From Candidatus Nanohalarchaeota archaeon (lineage in GTDB: Archaea; EX4484-52), in the NCBI GenBank assembly GCA_003660905.1, contig QMVB01000019.1, forward strand, positions 1 to 16,433: a stretch of 16,433 nucleotides of DNA, read 5' to 3'. The position numbers were made by a program, and so were the translations under genes. Position 1 is the first letter of the stretch; each line of letters starts with the position of its first letter. The notes under the pieces were generated by a model that ran no database searches, was not told where the DNA came from, and saw only the letters and a program-made list of their open reading frames with translations. Positions 1 through 6,806 of the stretch are shown here, in pieces.

Positions 1-75
1 TTAGCACAATACGCTCTAAAATGGCTGAATTTTAAAGAATTAGAAGGGTACCTAACTGTCAAATTCTTTATCTAA
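1..75 (+). CDS. C-terminal tail of an unidentified frame (partial)
   Basis: The window opens inside an open frame that reads 24 codons, beginning LAQYALKWLNFKELEGYL, to a TAA at 73-75. It has no start in the window. The composition (charged and aromatic residues, few repeats) is protein-like, but the piece is too short to assign to a family. If real, it is the end of a gene on the same strand as leuB, roughly 245 bp upstream of it, and separated from it by an inverted-repeat-rich spacer. It could equally be a chance open frame. Confidence 0.3.
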   Translation, partial: LAQYALKWLNFKELEGYLTVKFFI

Positions 76-104
76 AATATTGTGAAAAAATAAAAATTTA
101 GTAA

Positions 105-118
105 ATGTCAAACTTAGG
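105..118 (+). promoter_or_regulatory. 14-bp motif upstream of leuB, shared with the lysA promoter
   Basis: ATGTCAAACTTAGG on the plus strand, identical to 15128-15115 on the minus strand. Here it lies about 200 bp upstream of the leuB start and 175 bp upstream of the suspected TATA box, just before the first leader hairpin. The distance makes direct control of the leuB promoter less obvious than at lysA. Confidence 0.3.
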
Positions 119-121
119 TTA

Positions 122-166
122 CAGAAAAAATCCTCTGAATTTTGCGAGAATATCAGAGATTTTCTG
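122..166. repeat. Imperfect inverted repeat / hairpin
   Basis: CTCTGA at 133-138 pairs perfectly with TCAGAG at 153-158. The pairing continues outward after a bulged C132: T131 and A130-A127 with 159-163, then CAG at 122-124 with CTG at 164-166. This gives roughly 14 base pairs around a 14-nt loop. It could be a terminator for the upstream frame or part of a structured RNA; the strand is not determined. Confidence 0.45.
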
Positions 167-197
167 CGTCTCCAACTGGCGTTGTAGATTGTGCCGA

Positions 198-231
198 AAC
201 TAAACGCCTTGCGAAATTTTACAGTTTAGTT
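198..231. repeat. 8-bp inverted repeat AACTAAAC/GTTTAGTT
   Basis: AACTAAAC at 198-205 is the exact reverse complement of GTTTAGTT at 224-231, with an 18-nt spacer. Past one mismatch, G196 and C195 also pair with C233 and G234. It lies about 90 bp upstream of the leuB start, and could be a regulator site or an RNA stem. Confidence 0.4.
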
Positions 232-292
232 GCGATGCCGAAAATAAAGTCCTGACACAAGATATATTTTATTTACGATAAAATAATAAAAC

Positions 293-300
293 TATAAAAA
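293..300 (+). promoter_or_regulatory. Putative TATA box of leuB (leaderless promoter)
   Basis: The sequence TATAAAAA centres about 26 nt upstream of the leuB ATG at 321, which is the usual TATA-to-start distance in archaea. No Shine-Dalgarno sequence is visible between the box and the ATG. Together these suggest a leaderless leuB mRNA. This is inferred from spacing only, in an AT-rich background. Confidence 0.4.
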
Positions 301-320
301 AATACCTCTTTTAAAATAAT

Positions 321-1418
321 ATGGAAACTTATCATAATATTGCAGTACTTCCCGGAGACCTTAACGGGATAACCGTAACAGAAGCCGCATTGAAAGTCGT
401 AAAAGCCGCTGAAGGCAAATTAATAAAACCAATCAAGCACACACGCTTTGATTACAATGCTGATTATTTTCTGAAGCATGATATGAAAGAGCTCGGTCCA
501 AAAGAGCTTGACGAGTTAAAAAAATACGACCAGATATTTCTTGGAGCTATCGGCGACCCGACAAAAATCAAGCCAGGAATACTGGAAGTTGGGATATTGC
601 TGAAACTCAGGCAGGCATTTGATCAGTATGTTAATTTAAGACCGGTAATTTTGCCCGATGGAGTTCCTTCTGTGGTAGTCGGAAAAACCTCCAAAGACAT
701 CAATTTCGAGATATGCAGGGAAAATTCAGAAGGGTTTTATGTTGATGCAGGATGGATTGAAAAAAAAGGAACCGATGAAGAGGCAGGATACCAGATAATG
801 AAATGCACATATAAAAGCGTAAAGAAATTGGCGGAATTTGGTTTTAAAAGAGCAGTTGAAAGAAAAAAATCAGACAAGCCGGTGATGCATTTTGTGTTCA
901 AGACGAATGTTTTGACATATGCGGCATATCCATGGCAGAGAGTTTTTGAAGAATATAAAAACAGGGATGACGTTGATGCAAGATACATGCATATTGATAA
1001 TTTCCTTATGCAGATGCTCATTAACCCGAAACAGTTTGATGTTGTATTGACGGAAAACATGTTCGGAGATATCGCAACAGATGTAGGTGCTGTTATACAG
1101 GGAGGAATCGGCACAGCGGTTTCAGGGAACATAAATCCGACAGGAATCTTTCCTTCAATGTTTGAACCAATCCACGGAACTGCTCCTGACAAATGGTATG
1201 ATTCTGATGGGAAATATGATGCTTCCTTAGTACAGCAGGTAAAGCCGGAAGCGGCATTTTTGTCTTATGCAATGATGCTTGAGCAGGTCGGCGAGACAAA
1301 GGCGGCTGAGGCTATAAAGAAAGCTGCACTGGCAAACCTAAGAGATTATCCTCAATATAAAGAGAAAACCCTTGACCAATTAACTGATGCGGCTTGTGTT
1401 TACGTTAAAAATTTATAA
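321..1418 (+). CDS. leuB: 3-isopropylmalate dehydrogenase-like (isocitrate/isopropylmalate DH family)
   Basis: Beta-decarboxylating dehydrogenase of 365 residues. In leucine synthesis it would oxidise 3-isopropylmalate to 2-oxoisocaproate with NAD and a divalent metal. Visible family features are LRQAFDQYVNLRP (96-108, substrate arginines R97 and R107), REN then Y140 (133-140), the catalytic-type lysine K194 in FKTNVL, the metal-binding aspartates D226, D250 and D254 (ENMFGDIATD), and the cofactor segment EPIHGTAPD (282-290). The usual N-terminal GDGIGPEV loop instead reads GDLNGITV (12-19). The FDQYVNLRP wording is closer to the tartrate/D-malate dehydrogenase branch than to classical LeuB, so sequence alone does not settle the substrate. 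Placement 2 bp before leuC and in the same operon as leuD is the main argument for leuB. The start is the first ATG, fits a TATA box 26 nt upstream, and has no ribosome-binding site. Confidence 0.82.
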   Translation: METYHNIAVLPGDLNGITVTEAALKVVKAAEGKLIKPIKHTRFDYNADYFLKHDMKELGPKELDELKKYDQIFLGAIGDPTKIKPGILEVGILLKLRQAFDQYVNLRPVILPDGVPSVVVGKTSKDINFEICRENSEGFYVDAGWIEKKGTDEEAGYQIMKCTYKSVKKLAEFGFKRAVERKKSDKPVMHFVFKTNVLTYAAYPWQRVFEEYKNRDDVDARYMHIDNFLMQMLINPKQFDVVLTENMFGDIATDVGAVIQGGIGTAVSGNINPTGIFPSMFEPIHGTAPDKWYDSDGKYDASLVQQVKPEAAFLSYAMMLEQVGETKAAEAIKKAALANLRDYPQYKEKTLDQLTDAACVYVKNL

Positions 1419-1420
1419 TT

Positions 1421-2830
1421 ATGTCAAAAGGAACTTTGTATGACAAAGTCTGGGAAAACCATGTTGTCGGGAAATTGCCGACAGGACAGACCCAGATATT
1501 TATAGGCAGGCATTTGATGCATGAAGTGACAACCCCTCAGGCATTTGAAATACTAAGGGAAAGAGGAATAAATGCAAAACACCCGGAACTTACATTTGCA
1601 GTAACAGACCATGTTATCCCTACAGATATTCGTTCAAGACCATTTAAAGATGAACAGGCAGAATTGATGACAAAAACCCTTGAAGATAATGTCAGGGAAT
1701 TCGGCATAACTTATTTTGGAATAGATTCCGGAAAGCAGGGAGTATGTCATATTATATATCCTGAACTTGGATTAATATTGCCGGGTCAATTAGTTGTATG
1801 CGGCGATAGTCATACATGCACATATGGTGCTTTTGGAGTGCTTGCATTTGGCATAGGGACAACACAGGTTAGCCATGTTCTTGCAACACAGACTATGGCG
1901 ATGGACAAGCTGAAAATAAGATGCGTAAAATTTAACGGAACTCTTTTGGAATGCGTCACTGCAAAGGATTTGGCTCTTTACATGATTAAAAAAACAGGTG
2001 TTGAAGGAGGAGTTGGTTTTGCATATGAATTTAGCGGAGAAGTGGTTGACAATATGAGTATGGAAGAGCGAATGACTTTATGCAATCTTGTAGTGGAAGG
2101 AGGCGCTCGCTCAGGATATGTAAACCCGGACGAAACTACTTTCAAATATTTGAAAGACAAACATTATGCGCCAAAAGAGGATTTTGAAAAAGCAAAAGAA
2201 TACTGGAAATTCATTGCATCAGATAAAGATGCAGAATATGACGATATATTAAACATTGATGTTTCTAAAATAAAGCCAATGGTTACATGGGGCGTGAACC
2301 CCGGACAGGCAATTGCAATTGACGAAAAAATACCGGAACCTGATGATTTTAATCAAAAAGAAAAAGAAGAAGCAGAGGATGCTTTAGAATACATGGGTTT
2401 AAAAGGAGGAATAGAATTGCAGGGAACTCCAGTGGATGTTGTATTTATTGGTTCCTGCACTAATGGAAGATTAAGTGATTTAGAAGCCGCCGCAAAAATA
2501 TTAAAAGGCAAAAAAGTCTCTGTCAAAACATTGGTTGTGCCTGGCTCTGAGACTCTCAAACGCCATGCTGAACAAATGGGATTAGACAAAATATTTATAG
2601 AGGCAGGAGCAGAATGGAGATACCCGGGATGCTCTATGTGTCTTGGAATGAATCCTGACAGGTTAAAGGGAACTCAAAGAAGCGCCTCTACATCGAACAG
2701 GAATTTCAAAGGCAGGCAGGGAAGCCCTACGGGAAGGACGCATTTGATGAGCCCTATTACCGCAGCAGCTACGGCAATAGATGGAAAAATAACTGACCCA
2801 AGAAAATATTTGGAGGAGGAATCATTATGA
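1421..2830 (+). CDS. leuC: 3-isopropylmalate dehydratase large subunit
   Basis: Large subunit (469 residues) of the [4Fe-4S] isopropylmalate isomerase, which with LeuD interconverts 2- and 3-isopropylmalate. It is an aconitase-family protein with GDSHTCTYGAFG near residue 128 and the three cluster cysteines in GSCTNGR (C346) and GCSMC (C404, C407). It ends with the family-typical GRQGSPTGRTHLMSPITAAA region. The length and opening (TLYDKVWENHVV) match the long bacterial-type LeuC (about 466 residues) rather than the roughly 420-residue archaeal LeuC/HacA type, which hints at transfer. The gene starts 2 bp after the leuB stop without an obvious ribosome-binding site, so translation is probably coupled. 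It overlaps leuD by 4 bp. Confidence 0.95.
   Translation: MSKGTLYDKVWENHVVGKLPTGQTQIFIGRHLMHEVTTPQAFEILRERGINAKHPELTFAVTDHVIPTDIRSRPFKDEQAELMTKTLEDNVREFGITYFGIDSGKQGVCHIIYPELGLILPGQLVVCGDSHTCTYGAFGVLAFGIGTTQVSHVLATQTMAMDKLKIRCVKFNGTLLECVTAKDLALYMIKKTGVEGGVGFAYEFSGEVVDNMSMEERMTLCNLVVEGGARSGYVNPDETTFKYLKDKHYAPKEDFEKAKEYWKFIASDKDAEYDDILNIDVSKIKPMVTWGVNPGQAIAIDEKIPEPDDFNQKEKEEAEDALEYMGLKGGIELQGTPVDVVFIGSCTNGRLSDLEAAAKILKGKKVSVKTLVVPGSETLKRHAEQMGLDKIFIEAGAEWRYPGCSMCLGMNPDRLKGTQRSASTSNRNFKGRQGSPTGRTHLMSPITAAATAIDGKITDPRKYLEEESL
2812..2819 (+). promoter_or_regulatory. Strong Shine-Dalgarno site for leuD
   Basis: GGAGGAGG lies 7 nt before the leuD ATG, inside the 3' end of leuC. It is the clearest ribosome-binding site in this operon and fixes the leuD start at the ATGA overlap. 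Confidence 0.75.
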
Positions 2831-3450
2831 CAGATCAATTTAAAATACCTGAAAAAACCATAACTAATATAATAGGAAGAGCTATACCAAAACCTGCAAA
2901 TGACCAAAATACAGATGATATTCTTCCGGCAAGATACATGAAAGAAATCACATTCAAAAAAATGGGAGAATATGTTTATTTTGACGAGAGATTCAAAGAA
3001 GGAAAGATAGTAAAAGAACACCCATTCAATGATGAAAAATACAAAGGGGCAACGATACTTATTGCCGGCGCCAATTACGGCTGCGGTTCTTCAAGAGAGC
3101 ATGCTCCCCAGGCATTGCACAGGTTTGGAATCAATGCAGTAATTGCCGGGAGCTTTGCAGAGATTTTTGCAGGCAACTGCGCAAGTTTAGGTCTGGTTGG
3201 AATAGTCGTGCCTCCTGAAAAAATAACTATGTTGGCAGAATATGTTGAGCAAAAACCATCAACAGAATTTGATATAGACCTTGCTCAAAAAGTCATTAGG
3301 TATGACGAACATGTTGTTGAATTTGACATGCCCGAAGGAAGAAGGCAGGCTTTTTTAAATGGTCTCTGGGATGCAATGGCAATTTTAGAGCAGAATGAAG
3401 GAAAAATAAAAGAAACTGCGGCAGGATTGCCTTATCTTAAATTTAGATAA
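2827..3450 (+). CDS. leuD: 3-isopropylmalate dehydratase small subunit
   Basis: Small (swivelling-domain) subunit of isopropylmalate isomerase, 207 residues. The diagnostic segment is GANYGCGSSREHAPQAL (81-97), which forms part of the substrate site, followed by AVIAGSFAEIFAGNCASLGL. The N-terminal NTDDILPARYMK motif is also family-typical. It is longer than the roughly 165-residue archaeal LeuD, mainly through an N-terminal lead of about 20 residues and a C-terminal extension. The ATG overlaps the leuC TGA (ATGA) and follows a strong GGAGGAGG site. It is the last gene of the forward operon and ends 44 bp before a convergent pseudogene. The paralogous homoaconitase small subunit is an alternative, but leuA and ilvE nearby and the DAP-type lysine genes make leucine synthesis the better reading. 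Confidence 0.92.
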   Translation: MTDQFKIPEKTITNIIGRAIPKPANDQNTDDILPARYMKEITFKKMGEYVYFDERFKEGKIVKEHPFNDEKYKGATILIAGANYGCGSSREHAPQALHRFGINAVIAGSFAEIFAGNCASLGLVGIVVPPEKITMLAEYVEQKPSTEFDIDLAQKVIRYDEHVVEFDMPEGRRQAFLNGLWDAMAILEQNEGKIKETAAGLPYLKFR

Positions 3451-3493
3451 GAATATCATAGAAAACAACCATTTTTCGGTTCCATGGATGTAT

Positions 3494-4164
3494 TCAATTT
3501 GCTCGCCTGCATATAAACACAGATAGTTTAGTATAGAATTCTTCTGGGTTTTCATTCATGCAAAATGTCCACTATTTGAAATTTTGATTTTATGAAAATC
3601 TTCCAACTCGTCCAATACATTCATTCTGGAATTTTTATCACCATATGCACAAACATTCTTTGTTTTTATCGCTTTGAATTTTTCCAATAATTTTCTACTG
3701 CATGGCCATTCAACCAATGATTTTGATGAACGATAAAAGGCTAAAGTATCAGATTTTTCATTCCATTTTAGCCACAGTCCTAATCCAGCATTCTTGATTT
3801 TTGCAATATGTGATTTTAGCTCATCGAAAAATTGATTCTTGAATTCCTCAAAATCAATACTTGTTGTTTTTCTACTAAACAATCTACAGTTTTCATCAAT
3901 AAGATTTCCTTCTATATTTGAGAAAGAAATCAATTTATTCATTATTTTTTCTGCTAATAATACTCTATAGCACCGCCCATACTATGACTGACAATATGAA
4001 CTTTATTTGCTTTTATCTCATCAAGAACAAGTTTGCATATTTCCGCTTGATTTTCCATTGTATAAGAAAAATTCTGCGGCTTTGAAGAATCGCCAAATCC
4101 AATCAAATCAATTGCCAATAATGAAAAATCATTAAACTCAAAAGATTTTTTTGTGCATCTGGAT
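3494..4164 (-). pseudogene. Alpha/beta-hydrolase pseudogene (two frameshifts, 5' truncated)
   Basis: Three consecutive pieces in two alternating frames assemble into one alpha/beta-hydrolase. Piece 1 (from about 4157) has AIDLIGFGDSSKP and the nucleophile elbow VSHSMGG, then stops at EYY. Piece 2 (3942-3556) has KLISFSNIEGNLIDENC and YGDKNSRMNVL, and ends in NSGHF, which holds the likely catalytic histidine. Piece 3 (3559-3494) continues MNENPEEFYTKLSVFI to a TGA. Piece 1 joins piece 2 in the shifted frame as VLLAEKIMNKLISF, with one base lost near 3960. Piece 2 joins piece 3 with one base lost near 3559. The N-terminal strand with the oxyanion-hole HG motif is missing where the gene runs into the end of ilvE. 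The elbow reads S-H-S-M-G rather than the usual G-x-S-x-G. It is very probably non-functional. Its substrate is unknown. Confidence 0.85.
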
Positions 4165-5091
4165 TCAAACAAAATCAAACCACTCCTTCGGCTCTCCATC
4201 ATCTATTGCCCTGTAAAATGCATCCCTTATTTTTCCTGTTACCGCACCAATTTTGCCGTCTGCAATCTTTATCTTATCAACCTGTGTTATTGGAGATATT
4301 TCTGCCGCTGTCCCGCTGAAGAATACCTCGTCTGCAATATAGAGCATCTCCCTCGGTATCTTTTCTTCCCTTATTTTCAAGCCAAGATTTTTAGAGATTT
4401 CAAAGACTGTTTTTCTTGTGATGCCGTTTAATATTGAAGAAGAAATTTCAGGGGTGTAAATCACATTGTTCTTTACCAAAAACAAATTTTCCCCGCTTCC
4501 TTCTGATACGAAGCCATTGTTGTTAAGAAGTATCGCTTCATCATAGCCATCCCGCACAACTTCCATAACTGCAAGCTGAGAGTTCATGTAATTAGAGCCT
4601 GCCTTGGCTAAAAAGGGCATTGTATTTGGCGCAATTTTTGTCCATGAAGAGACTTTCACGCTCAGTCCTTTTGCAGCAGCTTCTCCAAGGTATGCCCCCC
4701 ATGGCCATGCCCCTATTGCCACTTCGGTTTTGCTTTCCTTTGAAATGACCGTCAGCCCGCCGTAGCCCCTGTATATCAAAGGGCGGACATAGGCACTCTT
4801 TAAATTATTCTCTCTTATAACATCTTTGCATGCATTTATCAGCTCTTTTTTTGAATAAGGAAAATCATCCATGCGATAGATTTTGGCTGAGTCAAATAAC
4901 CTGTCAATATGCTCTCTTAGCCGAAATATTCCTGTGCCGTTTTTCGTGTTGTAGCATCTTATGCCTTCAAACACGCTTGAGCCATAATGAAGACCATGAG
5001 CCAGCACATGCACTTTTGCATCATCCCATTTTATGAGCCTGCCGTTCATCCATATTTTTTCCTGTTTTACTGCATCCAATCCTTCTGCCAT
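4165..5091 (-). CDS. ilvE: Branched-chain amino acid aminotransferase
   Basis: Fold-type IV PLP aminotransferase, 308 residues (family about 305). It transfers the amino group from glutamate to the 2-oxo acids of leucine, isoleucine and valine, the last step of leucine synthesis. Visible features are HGLHYGSSVFEGIRCY (32-47), the PLP lysine K163 in FLAKAGSNYMNSQLA, SEGSGENLFLV (197-206), GITRKTVF, and FFSGTAAEISPI near the C terminus. D-amino-acid transaminase and aminodeoxychorismate lyase share the fold, but the FEGIRCY and GSGENLF wording is IlvE-like. The ATG directly follows the leuA TAG, indicating coupled translation. An alternative start is M15 (WMNGRL), which matches where many homologues begin. 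The gene is followed by the hydrolase pseudogene, which begins essentially at its stop codon. Confidence 0.94.
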   Translation of the reverse strand: MAEGLDAVKQEKIWMNGRLIKWDDAKVHVLAHGLHYGSSVFEGIRCYNTKNGTGIFRLREHIDRLFDSAKIYRMDDFPYSKKELINACKDVIRENNLKSAYVRPLIYRGYGGLTVISKESKTEVAIGAWPWGAYLGEAAAKGLSVKVSSWTKIAPNTMPFLAKAGSNYMNSQLAVMEVVRDGYDEAILLNNNGFVSEGSGENLFLVKNNVIYTPEISSSILNGITRKTVFEISKNLGLKIREEKIPREMLYIADEVFFSGTAAEISPITQVDKIKIADGKIGAVTGKIRDAFYRAIDDGEPKEWFDFV

Positions 5092-6624
5092 CTAATCACT
5101 TTTTTTGTTTTTTTCTCTTTCAATTTTATTCATCCCATTTATCACGGCTTTAACCGATGCCATGACAATATCCGAGTCAATTGCCCGTGCATTGTATTTC
5201 TTTTTAGATTTATCCATTAATGTCAAAGATACATCTGCAAGCGCATCGCTACCGCCGGTAATTGCCTTCAACTCGTATTCCTTAAACTTTACATCCGGAC
5301 CCAAAATATTTCTTATTGCCTTTGTTGATGCATCAAGCACACCTACGCCATAAGCACTGCTTGTTTTTGTAGTTCCATTTAAATTAACCTTTACCACCGC
5401 TGTCGGTGTGATTTTGTTTCCACTTATAATAGACAATTCCTCAAGCACTACGGTTTGCTTTTTCGAAGACTTATTTAATTCATAATCTGCTATCGCAATA
5501 ATGTCTTCTTCAAGCACAGTTTTTTGCTTATCTGCAAGGTCTTTTATTTTCTGCGTTATTTTGCTCAACTGCCCCGGGCTGAATTTATAATTCAGCTTTT
5601 TTAAGCCATCTTCAATTGCGTGCTTTCCTGAGTGTTTCCCGAAAACAAGTTCTGTTTTCTTCCCTATTGTTTCCGGGTTCATTATCTCATAGCAAAGAGG
5701 ATTCGACAGCACTCCATGCTGATGTATTCCTGCCTCATGCGCAAATGCATTTTCTCCAACTATTGCCTTGTTTCTCTGGACATGAATGCCGGTATATCCT
5801 GCAACCATTTTACTTGCAGAGTATATTTCTTTTGTATTTATGCCTGTGTCGCAATTAAAGTAATCTGGTCGCGTCTTGAAATTCATTATTACTTCTTCCA
5901 AAGCTGCATTTCCAGCACGCTCACCAATTCCGTTTATTGTTCCTTCAACCTGACCTGCTCCTCTTCGCACTGCCTCGAGAGAATTTACAACTGCCAATCC
6001 TAAATCATTATGGCAGTGGACGCTTATTATTGCATCATCAATATTTTCCACATTTTGTTTTATGTAATCAATTAAATCCCCAAATTCATTTGGCTGTGCA
6101 TATCCTACGGTATCAGGTATATTTACCACAACCGCGCCTTCATCTATAACTGCTTGGATTATTTTGCAAAGGTAGTCCTTGTCTGTTCTTGACGCGTCCT
6201 CTGCTGAAAATTCAACTCTATCAGTAAAGCTTTTAGCCAACTTGACTCCTTTCTTTGCCATCTCCAGTGCTTCATCCCTTGTCTTTTTCAACTTGTACTT
6301 AAGGTGCAAATCTGAAGTTGCGATAAACGTATGAATGCACGGTTTGGAAGAATATTTTACAGCATCCCATGCTTTTTGAATGTCTTTTTCAACAGTCCTG
6401 CAAAGTCCGCATATATATGGACCATCTACATTTTCTGCTATTAATTTTACGGCTTCAAAATCATCATTTGATGCTATGGGAAAACCTGCTTCCATTGTAT
6501 CTATATTTAACTTTGCTAACTGGTGTGCAATCTTTAATTTTTCATCTATTGTAAGTGTTGCCCCCGGCGACTGCTCGCCATCCCTTAGCGTCGTGTCAAA
6601 TATCTCTATATTTCTTTTTCCCAT
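5092..6624 (-). CDS. leuA: 2-isopropylmalate synthase
   Basis: Catalyses the committed step of leucine synthesis: acetyl-CoA plus 2-oxoisovalerate to 2-isopropylmalate. It has 510 residues. A TIM-barrel domain carries FDTTLRDGEQSPG (9-21, catalytic R14, metal ligand D10), HCHNDLG (203-209, metal ligands H203 and H205) and GTINGIGERAGN (228-239, N239). Next come a linker with GENAFAHEAGIHQHGVL (290-306) and GKHSGKHAI, and a C-terminal LeuA regulatory domain (about 370-500) of the type that binds leucine for feedback inhibition. The whole pattern is that of bacterial-type LeuA, not the shorter homocitrate synthase; citramalate synthase is a weaker alternative. It has its own promoter region 5', with a GGTAGG-like ribosome-binding site before the ATG and a palindrome around the TATA-like box. 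It is cotranscribed with ilvE. Confidence 0.94.
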   Translation of the reverse strand: MGKRNIEIFDTTLRDGEQSPGATLTIDEKLKIAHQLAKLNIDTMEAGFPIASNDDFEAVKLIAENVDGPYICGLCRTVEKDIQKAWDAVKYSSKPCIHTFIATSDLHLKYKLKKTRDEALEMAKKGVKLAKSFTDRVEFSAEDASRTDKDYLCKIIQAVIDEGAVVVNIPDTVGYAQPNEFGDLIDYIKQNVENIDDAIISVHCHNDLGLAVVNSLEAVRRGAGQVEGTINGIGERAGNAALEEVIMNFKTRPDYFNCDTGINTKEIYSASKMVAGYTGIHVQRNKAIVGENAFAHEAGIHQHGVLSNPLCYEIMNPETIGKKTELVFGKHSGKHAIEDGLKKLNYKFSPGQLSKITQKIKDLADKQKTVLEEDIIAIADYELNKSSKKQTVVLEELSIISGNKITPTAVVKVNLNGTTKTSSAYGVGVLDASTKAIRNILGPDVKFKEYELKAITGGSDALADVSLTLMDKSKKKYNARAIDSDIVMASVKAVINGMNKIEREKNKKSD

Positions 6625-6670
6625 TTTTACCTACCTTTTTTAGACAAACCATACTCTTATTGAATACCAT

Positions 6671-6695
6671 AGTGCACATAGATAAATAATGCACT
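6671..6695 (-). promoter_or_regulatory. Candidate leuA promoter with flanking palindrome
   Basis: On the minus strand, AGTGCA (6695-6690) and TGCACT (6676-6671) form an inverted repeat with 13 nt between. The spacer contains a TATA-like TTATTTATCTATG. The box lies about 55-65 nt before the leuA ATG, giving a predicted leader of about 30 nt that includes the AAGGTAGG ribosome-binding site. A protein bound to this palindrome would compete with TBP/TFB, a common archaeal repression layout. The regulator is not identified. Confidence 0.4.
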
Positions 6696-6730
6696 TTCTT
6701 ATAATAACAATAAAACTAAGTTTGCCAGTG

Positions 6731-6782
6731 ATGTTTCAGATTTTAAATTTGAGATCATATTTTCTACTTTTTTTTGAAACAT
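6731..6782. repeat. 8-bp inverted repeat between the radical SAM gene and leuA
   Basis: ATGTTTCA (6731-6738) and TGAAACAT (6775-6782) are exact reverse complements with a 36-nt AT-rich spacer. It lies between the radical SAM stop codon and the leuA promoter. It could be a regulator site pair or a long-loop RNA stem. In AT-rich DNA a chance origin is possible. Confidence 0.3.
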
Positions 6783-6806
6783 ATATATTATTGCACGGAT
6801 ATTTTT

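Larger units (their letters stand above)
76..320. other. leuB leader region: 245-bp spacer with hairpins, motif and GC-richer patch
   Basis: No gene is recognised here. The left part (76-120) is very AT-rich. The stretch 165-255 is clearly GC-richer (about 45 percent by hand count). It contains an open frame without a start (139-255, about 38 codons, containing SPTGVVDCAETKRLAKFYS) and two inverted repeats listed separately. A 14-bp motif at 105-118 recurs upstream of lysA. The right end (256-320) is again AT-rich and holds the leuB promoter. It may be a regulatory leader, a small RNA or a decayed coding remnant. Confidence 0.45.

Noticed and set aside
737..1192. 151-codon open frame antisense to leuB
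   Set aside because: It is fully covered by leuB, whose catalytic motifs are intact; the antisense product has no recognisable features.
3954..4202. An intact small hydrolase starting inside ilvE at 4202
   Set aside because: The first residues come from the ilvE 3' end in another frame. Hydrolase similarity begins only near 4157, and the frame breaks just after the HSMGG motif.
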